NCBI GenBank assembly: GCA_934501535.1
Contig: CAKSUM010000028.1
Location: 1 to 17,661 of the forward strand
Reading direction: 5' to 3'
DNA from: an uncultured Clostridia bacterium
GTDB taxonomy: Bacteria > Bacillota > Clostridia > UBA1381
Length of the DNA stretch: 17,661 nucleotides
The notes under the pieces were generated by a model, which searched no databases, had not been told where the DNA came from, and was given only the letters and a program-made list of their open reading frames with translations. Numbering within the stretch: the stretch's first letter is position 1; the number at the start of each line of letters is the position of its first letter. Made by a program: the position numbers and the translations under genes. Positions 8,620 to 16,774 of the stretch are shown here, in pieces.

Positions 8620-10287
8620 ATGAAAATAAACAGATTATTAGCTGCCGGAATAATTTGCCTGCTGCCGACTGCCGTGTGCAATGCGGAGGGAACGGCTCTC
8701 GACAAAATTGTTTCGGAAAATAATTATGCGGAAATTACCGTTTCGGGCACATGTGATGCGGGCGGTGATGTGCTGGTGAAATTAATTCCACCGGGAAAAA
8801 GTATAGACGACATCTCGGTGGATAGTACAGCATTGTACTTTGCAGATCAGTTTACGGCGAATACAACCGGGGCTTTTGCAAGAACGTATATTCTTCCGGA
8901 CGACCGCCCGGAGGGGAAATATAAGGTTTACTGCAACGATAAAGATACGTCATTTTGGTATATAAGTGATAAAAACACGGTGCTTGCAGAGTTAAAACAG
9001 AGTGTTTCGCAGGCGGAATTAAACGCAAAACTTTTTACCGAACAGGACATTATGCAAAACGGTGAGACGTGTACCTATGCGGAGCTGCTTGATTTGGTAA
9101 ATACGTCGGACAGCACATCGCAGCAAACAGTTTCCGAAATTGTATTTAATTCGTTTGATAAAATTACAACCGTTTCGGACTTGGAGTATGCGTCGAAGAT
9201 TGCGGAAACATTTCTTATAATAAAGAGCGGCGATTATACGGGATTTGCCGATGAGCACTATAAAACGCTTTCGCCGCTGTGGACAGTCGGCACAGGCTGT
9301 GCGGATATTGAGGAGATATATAACGCAACACTTAATGATGCGGGAAGAAAAGCGGTTTTGGAACAGCTTGCAAAAAGCAACATAACAAGCACAACGGCAT
9401 TTGAAAACGAATATTGCAAAGCTGTGTGTATGAAATCCGTAAATAACAGCGAAAAGGGCGGTCACGGTCATATTGACGGCGTTTTGCAGAAGGTAAATGC
9501 GCATGTTAATATGAATACGCCGACATATTTTGCACTTGCTCAGGATAAACGCAGCAATGTTGCGCTTGCACTGCAAACAAGCAGTTTTGCGGATTTCAAT
9601 TCAATGTGTACCGTTATTGAAACGCTTGCAAATGCGGAGGCACAAAAGGGAACGGGTTCAAATACATCACCCGGCGGCGGCTCGGGTTCGGGCGGTTCAA
9701 AGGGAAGTACGGGACTTGCGGTTGTTCCGGTAGACGTAAGTAAATTGCCGTCCGCAAGCACCGAATTTACCGATATCGGTAATTATGCATGGGCGAAGAA
9801 TGCGATAGAATCTCTTGCCGCAAAGAAGATAGTAAGCGGCGTGGGCGACTCCATGTTTGAGCCGGCAAGAAATGTTAAGCGTGAAGAATTTGTAACCATG
9901 CTTGCGCTTGCGCTCGGTTTATCGCCGAGCAATGACGAAAGCACGTTCAGCGACGTAAAAACAGAGGATTGGTTCTGTAAATATGTAATGGCGGCGAAAA
10001 ATGCGGGCATAGTTTCGGGACGCAGCGACGGCCGTTTCGGTGCGGGTGAAGAAATAACAAGACAGGATTGCTGTGTGCTTATCGCAAGTGCCAAAAATCT
10101 GTCATTGACAGACGCAAAGGATTTTGCCGATATGGCGGATATCTCAGAATATGCGAAGGATAAGGTTATGGCGGTGCGCCAAAGCGGCATTGTTTCGGGT
10201 GACGAAAACAACAATTTCAACCCGTTAAAATCATGCTCGCGTGCAGAGGCGGCGGTTATGATATTTGCAATGCTGAATTTAAAGTAA
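8620..10287 (+). CDS. Surface protein with three C-terminal SLH domains
   Basis: This 555-residue exported protein is predicted to bind the cell wall non-covalently through SLH domains. A signal peptide (about 1-22) is followed by a beta-sandwich-like segment (about 25-115: VSGTCDAGGDVLVKLIPP, then PEGKYKVYC) and a mostly helical region of unknown function (about 120-340). A Gly/Ser-rich linker follows (about 345-366), then three SLH domains from residue 383 to the end (FTDIGNYAWAKNAIESLAAK; FSDVKTEDWFCKYVMAAKNAGIVSG; SEYAKDKVMAVRQSGIVSG). The ATG at 8620 follows AAGGAGA closely. The gene is 16 bases from its upstream neighbour and 19 from the next. The long linker suggests that the N-terminal part is displayed away from the wall. 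No catalytic domain was recognised, so a binding or scaffolding role is inferred. Confidence 0.85.
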   Translation: MKINRLLAAGIICLLPTAVCNAEGTALDKIVSENNYAEITVSGTCDAGGDVLVKLIPPGKSIDDISVDSTALYFADQFTANTTGAFARTYILPDDRPEGKYKVYCNDKDTSFWYISDKNTVLAELKQSVSQAELNAKLFTEQDIMQNGETCTYAELLDLVNTSDSTSQQTVSEIVFNSFDKITTVSDLEYASKIAETFLIIKSGDYTGFADEHYKTLSPLWTVGTGCADIEEIYNATLNDAGRKAVLEQLAKSNITSTTAFENEYCKAVCMKSVNNSEKGGHGHIDGVLQKVNAHVNMNTPTYFALAQDKRSNVALALQTSSFADFNSMCTVIETLANAEAQKGTGSNTSPGGGSGSGGSKGSTGLAVVPVDVSKLPSASTEFTDIGNYAWAKNAIESLAAKKIVSGVGDSMFEPARNVKREEFVTMLALALGLSPSNDESTFSDVKTEDWFCKYVMAAKNAGIVSGRSDGRFGAGEEITRQDCCVLIASAKNLSLTDAKDFADMADISEYAKDKVMAVRQSGIVSGDENNNFNPLKSCSRAEAAVMIFAMLNLK

Positions 10288-10306
10288 GAAGGGAGCGACG
10301 GCATAT

Positions 10307-13225
10307 ATGATAAAAAAGCTTTATTCAATAATACTGGCAATATGTATAGCAGCGTCATGTGCAGGCACGGCAGCATTTGCAGCCGGTGAAGGCGATACCT
10401 CTAAAGCGGTAAAGGTGCTCACGGGGCTGGGATATTTTGATTATGAACAGGATTTGCTCACGGGCGAAATGACGCGTGCCGAATTTGCCGATATCATAGC
10501 GGCTATGACGGGATTGAGCGAAAATATACATTTGCAGAAATGGTACGAAACGTTTTACGGCGACGCTGCCGAGGATTTCGCACCCGAGAAAACGGGCGGA
10601 ATTTTTGCCGATGTAGGCGGAGGACACTGGGCGCATGATTCAATAGAGGCTGTAAAAACTGCCGGATATATGAACGGTGATACCGCGGGAAATTTCAATC
10701 CGGACAGACCTATTACGTATGAGGAATCGGCGGCTGTTATAATAAATGTTTTGGGTTATGACACAATCACAAGCCAATACGGCGAATGGCCGAACGGATA
10801 TCTGTCGGTTGCAAACAGTATAGGATTGACAAAGAAAATAAGCGCGTCGTACGGGCAAAAGCTGACAAGACAGCAGGCAGGTCAGATGCTCTATAATATG
10901 CTTGATATTCCGCTTTTCAGTGATTATAACTACAACGGCGGATATAAGCAGAGCGACGAAAAAACCTTTTTAAATGATGTTTTAAAATTGGAATTTGTAA
11001 AAGGGCAAATGACGGCGAACGCAGTAACAACATTGTCGCTCGATGTGCAGAATGCCGATGATTATATCGAAATTGACGGAAAAGCGTACGCAAGTGATGA
11101 TGACACGGTGCAGGAAATGATAGGCAGGCGCGTCGAGGCGTATTACTCGATTGATGACGATACCGACGGCGATATTGTGTTCGCATACACAACCGACGAT
11201 GATGATATTACGGTAATCGACCTTGCAAAAGACCATAACTTTACGGGCGGACGCCTTACCTATAAATCCGACCGCGGGAATAAAACGGTGAGTATTCAGG
11301 GAAAACCCGTAATTTTCAACGGCGCGGCGCTCACGGTATATGATGACAGCTTGTTCGACTATGATAACGGTTCGGTTATTATTACCGACGGTAATGAAAC
11401 AGATGTTGTTATTGTAAAGGTTTGCGAAAATATATACATTTCGGTTGTTGATGCCGAAAACCAAACGGTATATGACAGAATAAGCGGCAAAACGCTCAGT
11501 TTGAAAGATGATGATAAAAAGATTATAATTACGGATAATAACGGAGAAAAGCGGGAGTTTGCGTATTTGGTTCCGGGCTTGGTTTTGTCGGTAATGCAGA
11601 ATAACAAAAAATGCACGGTGTATGCGAGCGACAAAACTGTTTCGGGCGAGGTTAAGTCAATTAATGATGATGAAAATACTGTCGGTATTGACGGAACGTC
11701 ATATAAAGTATGCCGTGAATTTAAGGGAAATTCGATGTATAATGCTTTAAATATCGGTCAGACGGTAAAAGCGTTTATGAACATTGACGGCAATATCGTA
11801 TGGGTAGAGTTCCTGTCAAAAACGGGTATTCAAAATGCGTATATGATGCGTATGTATAATAATGAGGACGAAGAAACCGTTTCCGCAAAGGTGTTTGACC
11901 GCACCGGAAAGGTTGTTAAGTATAACCTTAAGGATAAGGTAAGCATTTTACGGGCGGACGACACGAAGGAGAGACTGCATTGCAGCCTTATATATGATGA
12001 GCTGAAGAATTACACCGGTTTTTTAAAGATAAAGCTGAATGATAAAGAGGAAATCACCGAATTTGAAATCCCGGGGACGAAGGAGCCGGAAATAGGCGAA
12101 ACGAGAGACTACCTGATGTATGAGGACAGGGACGGAACGGGAATGATATATGCCAGCGATTCGTGTACATTTACAAACATGGCGGCGCTGGCAACCGATA
12201 CATTTATTGTAGGCGTTCCGTCAGACCCGGCGAATGAGAGCAAGTATCAGCTTTTGTCAAGAAGTGATTTCAAAGACCAGCAGCATTATATGGTTAAATG
12301 TTACGGAAACCGTTTCGGCAGCTTGCGCAGTGAGGCGGTGGTTACATCTCAGATAGAAACCAACAGTTACGGAAAGATTGCGTCAAATATCTGGGTTGTA
12401 ATGAAACGGTACACGGGCATTAATGATGACAATGAAATCATTGATTGCGCGCTGCTGTCCAACGCCAAGGAAGAAAAGACAGTTTATGCAAGGCGGGAGG
12501 AAACCGATGCAAGCGGCAATACCTGTTCGCTGATGGATTTATCGGAATATCCGGGGAAAAACGGCACGCTTAAAATTAAAAAGGGCGACATGGTACTGTG
12601 TATTACCGATTCGGATAATTACATAAAAAGAATATGTACGGTATTTGACCATGACCAAAGGAATACCGAAAACGGAAAATCGGGCGGAGTACCGGGCGTA
12701 AATAACGATTTGTTTTATGTGCCGTCGGAATATGTTGACACTGTGGCAAAAACGCATACGGCAAGAGCTGCGTCCTTCGGCGCAACGACAAACAGTAATC
12801 CGTTTGCTGTCGGTACCGACCCCGTCACATGGAATGTGCATCTTTTTTATCCGCAGTCGTCGGTAAGCAGAATAATGCTGGGTTATGTATATTACAACAA
12901 TGATGATTCTTTGGTTTATACGACGCAGGATTTGTCAAACTCGGCTTATGTTTCCGGGGGTGTGCCGAATGAGATAAGCACGATTGTAAGGGGCACAAAG
13001 GAATATACAGGCATATATTTCAAGGATTTTTGGAATAAGCAGGCGGTTGTAAAGCCGTCAATAATGGTTGTTACGTATGACGGCGATTCAAACGTTTCGG
13101 TAAAGTCCGGCTCATATAATGATATACGTGATTACATCTCCGCCGGAAGGTCGTGTTCGCGGATTTTGACGCGGGCATGTAGCAATACGGGATATCAGGC
13201 TGTGATAATTAATGATAACAGATAA
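10307..13225 (+). CDS. Large surface protein with N-terminal SLH domains, function unknown
   Basis: This 972-residue exported protein has a signal peptide ending at about AAFAA. Three SLH-like repeats follow at about residues 28-205: MTRAEFADIIAAMTGL; FADVGGGHWAHDSIEAVKTAGYMNGD, then FNPDRPITYEESAAVIINVLGY; LTRQQAGQMLYNMLDIP. The remaining roughly 760 residues are beta-rich with several short repeated-looking strands, and I recognise no family or catalytic motif. An acidic stretch at about 283-301 (DDDTDGD, later DDDD) could bind calcium. Anchoring is at the N-terminus, opposite to the preceding SLH protein. GGGAG lies 11 bases before the ATG, a slightly long spacing. Its place between the other SLH protein and a carbohydrate-binding-like protein suggests a wall-anchored structural or glycan-binding role (inference). 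Confidence 0.82.
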   Translation: MIKKLYSIILAICIAASCAGTAAFAAGEGDTSKAVKVLTGLGYFDYEQDLLTGEMTRAEFADIIAAMTGLSENIHLQKWYETFYGDAAEDFAPEKTGGIFADVGGGHWAHDSIEAVKTAGYMNGDTAGNFNPDRPITYEESAAVIINVLGYDTITSQYGEWPNGYLSVANSIGLTKKISASYGQKLTRQQAGQMLYNMLDIPLFSDYNYNGGYKQSDEKTFLNDVLKLEFVKGQMTANAVTTLSLDVQNADDYIEIDGKAYASDDDTVQEMIGRRVEAYYSIDDDTDGDIVFAYTTDDDDITVIDLAKDHNFTGGRLTYKSDRGNKTVSIQGKPVIFNGAALTVYDDSLFDYDNGSVIITDGNETDVVIVKVCENIYISVVDAENQTVYDRISGKTLSLKDDDKKIIITDNNGEKREFAYLVPGLVLSVMQNNKKCTVYASDKTVSGEVKSINDDENTVGIDGTSYKVCREFKGNSMYNALNIGQTVKAFMNIDGNIVWVEFLSKTGIQNAYMMRMYNNEDEETVSAKVFDRTGKVVKYNLKDKVSILRADDTKERLHCSLIYDELKNYTGFLKIKLNDKEEITEFEIPGTKEPEIGETRDYLMYEDRDGTGMIYASDSCTFTNMAALATDTFIVGVPSDPANESKYQLLSRSDFKDQQHYMVKCYGNRFGSLRSEAVVTSQIETNSYGKIASNIWVVMKRYTGINDDNEIIDCALLSNAKEEKTVYARREETDASGNTCSLMDLSEYPGKNGTLKIKKGDMVLCITDSDNYIKRICTVFDHDQRNTENGKSGGVPGVNNDLFYVPSEYVDTVAKTHTARAASFGATTNSNPFAVGTDPVTWNVHLFYPQSSVSRIMLGYVYYNNDDSLVYTTQDLSNSAYVSGGVPNEISTIVRGTKEYTGIYFKDFWNKQAVVKPSIMVVTYDGDSNVSVKSGSYNDIRDYISAGRSCSRILTRACSNTGYQAVIINDNR

Positions 13226-13236
13226 GAGGTAGCGGT

Positions 13237-14160
13237 ATGTATAAAAAAATAATATTATTTGCCGCATTGTTTTTTATGCTTGCCGGCAGGGCATTTGCCG
13301 ATGAAATCATAATGGATACATCAAGCGGCTGCAAGCTGAGCGGACAATGGACGCGCAGCGGGCAAACGGGGTATGGCGAGCAGAATGTTCTGCGCGCCGA
13401 CGGTGCGGAAAATGCGGAGGTTTTGTGGAATTTAAGCAAGCCGGGCGTGTTCAGGCTGTATTATTGGAAAACGGTCGACCCGGAAAACGGCGCATCAGAC
13501 ACGAAACTGACGGTTTCGTCGGAGCGGACAAACAGGGAATTTAATGCGGATTTTTCACAAGGCAATGCGGGCTGGAATGAAATCGGTATTGCGGAAAGCG
13601 GCGGTGCGGGCACAAAAATAATTTTTGCCGGCGGTAACGGCATTATATACGCATCTGCAATAAAGGCAGAAACTCTCGGCGCGGAGTACAGCGATTTGTT
13701 CAGCTATAACAATCGGTATAAAAAAAACGTTTTGCTTTTGGCGGACAGTAAAAACGCCTATGTGGACGGTGTGCGGTATAAAATCGACGATGCCGTTCCG
13801 ACCATTGTCGGCGGAACAACATTTGTGCCGATAAGATTTGTGTCGGAGGCGCTGGGCGCCGATGTCAAGTGGGATACGACGAAAAATATTGCGGCTGTTT
13901 CATATAACGGCAAGCAAATGACGTTCGCGCCGAACAGCACGCAGTGCACAATAGACGGTGAGGTTCATAATCTTGCGCAAAGTACGTTTATATCGAATGA
14001 CCGAATGATGCTGCCGCTGCGGTTTATATCGGAAAATATGGATAAAATGGTATTCTGGAGCGACACCGGCGTAATTTCGATTACGGAAGGCGGTATGCCG
14101 GACGCGCAAAAAGACAGCAAAATGATAAACAACATTTACAGAATACTGAAAACAGAATAA
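13237..14160 (+). CDS. Secreted protein with golvesin-like domain and copper amine oxidase N-terminal-like domain
   Basis: This 307-residue exported protein has a signal peptide ending at about RAFA (residues 18-21). Residues about 22-145 resemble golvesin C-terminal/carbohydrate-binding-like beta sandwiches (WTRSGQTGYGEQNVLRADG, then VFRLYYWKTVDPENG). Residues about 170-285 match the copper amine oxidase N-terminal-like pattern common in clostridial surface proteins (TTFVPIRFVSEALGADVKWD and RMMLPLRFISENMDKMVFWSD). This domain is not an oxidase by itself and is thought to take part in wall or surface association. The ATG at 13237 follows GAGG by 7 bases and lies 11 bases after the previous stop. 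The gene is last in the operon and its stop codon sits inside the terminator palindrome. A glycan-binding role is inferred, not shown. Confidence 0.8.
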   Translation: MYKKIILFAALFFMLAGRAFADEIIMDTSSGCKLSGQWTRSGQTGYGEQNVLRADGAENAEVLWNLSKPGVFRLYYWKTVDPENGASDTKLTVSSERTNREFNADFSQGNAGWNEIGIAESGGAGTKIIFAGGNGIIYASAIKAETLGAEYSDLFSYNNRYKKNVLLLADSKNAYVDGVRYKIDDAVPTIVGGTTFVPIRFVSEALGADVKWDTTKNIAAVSYNGKQMTFAPNSTQCTIDGEVHNLAQSTFISNDRMMLPLRFISENMDKMVFWSDTGVISITEGGMPDAQKDSKMINNIYRILKTE

Positions 14161-14197
14161 AAAAATTGATGCGAATATTCGCATCAATTTTTTTATT
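14156..14197. terminator. Bidirectional palindromic terminator
   Basis: A perfect inverted repeat is centred between 14176 and 14177. The left arm includes AATTGATGCGAAT and the right arm ATTCGCATCAATT, flanked by A-runs on the left and T-runs on the right. It can therefore act as an intrinsic terminator in both directions. It separates the rightward surface operon from the leftward response-regulator gene, and contains the stop codons of both genes (14158-14160 on plus; 14193-14195 on minus). Confidence 0.92.
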
Positions 14198-15656
14198 TCT
14201 TGGATTTTTTATATTCGGCGGGGGAAAGACCGGTGAATTTTTGGAATGTTTTATAAAAGTATGACTGACTTTTATATCCCAGCAGTGTTGCGAGCGTGCT
14301 GATTTTTATATCGGAGTCCTCTTGCAGCATCTTTTTGGCGTGCTCCATGCGGACGCTCAGCAGATAATCGGAAAAGCTGTCGCCCGTCTCTTTTTTGAAA
14401 TAGTAACTGAAATATGACGGGTTCAGCATTACATATTTTGAAATTACTTCAAGCGATATATCGTCGCTGAAATGCGCGTTGGTGTAGAGCATCGCTTTTA
14501 GTATAATATTCTTTTTCAAATCGGTTGATTCGCTGTCAGCGGCGTAATTCTTGTAGCTGTCAACAATGGTTTCGCAGTAGTCGTACAGGGTTTGCGGGTT
14601 GTTAATGCAGTGTATTCCTATTTCATCGAGAAAGTCGTGCTTGTATTCCGCGTCAATTGAGTGTATCGCCTCGGACAGCTTGATGCAAAAATCGTGCTGT
14701 TCGCTGATGGAGTCTGATGAGAAGAACTCTTTTAATATGCCTTCGGCGTCGGTGTAATTTCCGTCAACAATACATTTTATTATCGACCTTACCTGATACG
14801 ATACCGATTTCGGTGCATTTTGCCGCAAGCCCGAAAGAGAGTCGGATGTTGATGAAACCGATATATCAACATTAATTTTAAGCAAAGAGTGGAGTCTGTG
14901 TTTTACGCTTGCAATCAGGTCGGAAAGACGTTTTTCGTATTCCGAATCCTTTTTCATATCCATAGCGATAAATTTCAGTGTGTTTGCGGAAAATGACAAA
15001 AGCGAAAAAAAGATATCACAGATTTGGGTTGAGAGTATCTGAACTATGGCATAGCTTAATCTGTCATGACCGTATGACCATGTTTTGGACAGGTAATTGT
15101 CGATTTCAGGAATACTGATTTCAATGACGGAGCAGTTGCAATGGTTAATGTCAATGCGCGGCATAATATCCGAAAGAATTGATACAAGCTCCGTTTCAGA
15201 TGATACGTTATTCAGATAATCGCATAATCCTTGCTGCAGCTGCAAACTGGTGTCCTCGTTTAAGGCAAACGTTCTGTTCAGATTATCCAGTTCCTCTGCC
15301 GCTTTTATGAGAGCATTTGTGTAGTCGGAAAACAGTATGGGTTTATTAATGTATTCAAATGCATTGTAGGTAATAGCTTGCTTGGCATAAGAAAAATCGC
15401 GGTACGCGCTTACCAGAATTACAATAATATACGGAAATTGTTCGTTTACGGTTTTTAAAACCTCGATTCCCGACATTGCAGTCATCTTGATATCGGTTAT
15501 AATTAAGTCCACATGATTTTCGGCGATATACGCAAGCGCCTTTTGCGGGTCCTGAAAGACTGCCGATACGCTGAAGTTGTATTTTGAGTAGTCGATAAAA
15601 TCCGCAAGCTGAACCGACGCCGTTATTTCATCATCAATAATAATCAGTTTATACAT
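14193..15656 (-). CDS. YesN-type response regulator with AraC-family DNA-binding domain
   Basis: This 487-residue cytoplasmic response regulator is the likely partner of the YesM-type kinase at 122-1882. The receiver domain (about 1-120) has the acidic pair Asp8/Asp9, the phospho-acceptor Asp55 in LIITDIKM, Ser83 and Lys105 in INKP. A poorly conserved linker of about 250 residues follows, typical of YesN proteins. The AraC-type double helix-turn-helix occupies about 385-487 (ISLEVISKYVMLNPSYFSYYFKKETG, then KISTLATLLGYKSQSYFYKTFQKFTGLSPAEYK). The ATG at 15656 is preceded by AGGGA at 6 bases. It is read toward the surface operon and ends in the shared terminator. It is the best candidate for the protein that binds the three conserved 30-base elements (inference). 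Confidence 0.95.
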   Translation of the reverse strand: MYKLIIIDDEITASVQLADFIDYSKYNFSVSAVFQDPQKALAYIAENHVDLIITDIKMTAMSGIEVLKTVNEQFPYIIVILVSAYRDFSYAKQAITYNAFEYINKPILFSDYTNALIKAAEELDNLNRTFALNEDTSLQLQQGLCDYLNNVSSETELVSILSDIMPRIDINHCNCSVIEISIPEIDNYLSKTWSYGHDRLSYAIVQILSTQICDIFFSLLSFSANTLKFIAMDMKKDSEYEKRLSDLIASVKHRLHSLLKINVDISVSSTSDSLSGLRQNAPKSVSYQVRSIIKCIVDGNYTDAEGILKEFFSSDSISEQHDFCIKLSEAIHSIDAEYKHDFLDEIGIHCINNPQTLYDYCETIVDSYKNYAADSESTDLKKNIILKAMLYTNAHFSDDISLEVISKYVMLNPSYFSYYFKKETGDSFSDYLLSVRMEHAKKMLQEDSDIKISTLATLLGYKSQSYFYKTFQKFTGLSPAEYKKSKK

Positions 15657-15680
15657 TAAAAATCCCTGCCTTCATTAATA

Positions 15681-15709
15681 ATTATATAATAAAAATTCGT
15701 TTAATGCAA
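15681..15709 (-). promoter_or_regulatory. Promoter of the response regulator gene
   Basis: On the minus strand, TTGCAT (15704-15709) and TATAAT (15681-15686) are separated by 17 bases. This places a transcription start near 15674, about 18 bases before the ATG at 15656. It lacks the 30-base element and lies back to back with the rightward promoter starting at 15737, mirroring the arrangement upstream of the kinase gene. Confidence 0.75.
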
Positions 15710-15736
15710 GTAATGAAAAAAATAACAAAAAATTGA

Positions 15737-15789
15737 GCATAAAGAGCCAAAGATAGAGAATTGAAACGGCCGTTTGCCGATGTTATAAT
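15737..15789 (+). promoter_or_regulatory. Regulated promoter of the permease operon, copy 3 of the element
   Basis: The conserved element (15737-15766) ends in the -35 box TTGAAA (15761-15766). A 17-base spacer leads to TATAAT (15784-15789), with TG at 15781-15782 making an extended -10. The spacer sequence is unlike that of copies 1 and 2 except next to the -10 box, so conservation is confined to the element and core promoter. Transcription should start near 15796, about 28 bases before the first permease start codon. Confidence 0.88.
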
Positions 15790-15823
15790 ATTAATATAAA
15801 ACTATTGAAAGAAGGATAAATTG

Positions 15824-16762
15824 ATGAAAAAGAGGAAAGAAGTCGCACTAAAAAGCAAGAAAAAAATAACTGCAAATCAGCGTCAGCTTTTGTCGCTGTC
15901 TGCCATACCGCTGCTTTTTGTGTTAGTATTTTCATATTTGCCGATGTTCGGCATTATAATTGCCTTTAAGGACTATCGGTACGATTTGGGAATATTTAAA
16001 AGCCGATGGGTGGGGCTTGAGAACTTTGTGTATTTCTTCAAAACAAACGATTTTTGGCGGATTACAAAAAATACGCTTGTCATGAACTTCGGATTTATTG
16101 TTATCGGCATGATAAGTGCGATTGCGCTTGCCGTAATTTTATATGAAATTTCAAGCCGCAGAGCCGTAAAACTGTATCAGACAATAGCGATTGTGCCCAA
16201 CTTTCTTTCGTGGGTTGTTGTAGGCTGTGTTGCGTACGCGTTTTTGCACCCGACAAACGGATTTATAAACCATGTGATAGAATCTTTGGGCGGCACTGCG
16301 GTAGACTGGTACAGTACGCCGAAGGTGTGGCCGGGGATATTGATAATGGTGTCGGTGTGGAAAAATGTCGGCATGGACTGCGTTATCTATTATGCCACCA
16401 TGATGGGTATTGATTCGGAGCTTTATGAGGCGGCGGCGATTGACGGCGCAAATAAGTGGAAACAGATACTTCATGTAACTATTCCGAGCCTTGTACCGGT
16501 TATCGTAATTCTGGCGATAATGAAAATAGGAAATATATTCCGCGCGGATTTTGGACTTTTTTATCAGCTGACGAGAGATGTCGGAACGCTTTATGAAACG
16601 ACGGACGTTCTGGACACATACATATACCGTACAATGCGTGTTATAGGCGATACGTCAACATCGTCCGCAATGGGACTTCTGCAGTCTGTGGTAGGCTTAA
16701 TTATGGTTATTATAGCCAATACGGCAACGCGAAAAGTTGATGATTCACTGTCACTGTTTTAA
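15824..16762 (+). CDS. ABC sugar importer permease, LplB type
   Basis: This 312-residue inner-membrane permease of the binding-protein-dependent sugar transporter family has six or so hydrophobic segments, starting at about LSLSAIPLLFVLVFSYLPMFGIIIAF. It carries the cytoplasmic EAA loop that docks the ATPase (YEAAAIDGANKWKQILHVTI, Glu202 to Gly208 at its core). The N-terminal stretch is Lys-rich and cytoplasmic. The ATG at 15824 follows AAGGA (15812-15816) by 7 bases; a TTG immediately upstream at 15821 is possible but less likely. It is 12 bases upstream of the second permease gene. Together with that protein and the lipoprotein at 2083-3519 it would form an importer. No ATPase gene is visible; such systems commonly use a shared MsmX-like ATPase. 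Confidence 0.94.
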   Translation: MKKRKEVALKSKKKITANQRQLLSLSAIPLLFVLVFSYLPMFGIIIAFKDYRYDLGIFKSRWVGLENFVYFFKTNDFWRITKNTLVMNFGFIVIGMISAIALAVILYEISSRRAVKLYQTIAIVPNFLSWVVVGCVAYAFLHPTNGFINHVIESLGGTAVDWYSTPKVWPGILIMVSVWKNVGMDCVIYYATMMGIDSELYEAAAIDGANKWKQILHVTIPSLVPVIVILAIMKIGNIFRADFGLFYQLTRDVGTLYETTDVLDTYIYRTMRVIGDTSTSSAMGLLQSVVGLIMVIIANTATRKVDDSLSLF

Positions 16763-16774
16763 TTGGAGGAAATT

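Noticed and set aside
9655..9715. GC-rich repeat-like stretch in the C-terminal SLH protein gene
   Set aside because: It simply encodes the Gly/Ser-rich linker before the SLH domains; the frame is kept and it is not an independent repeat element.
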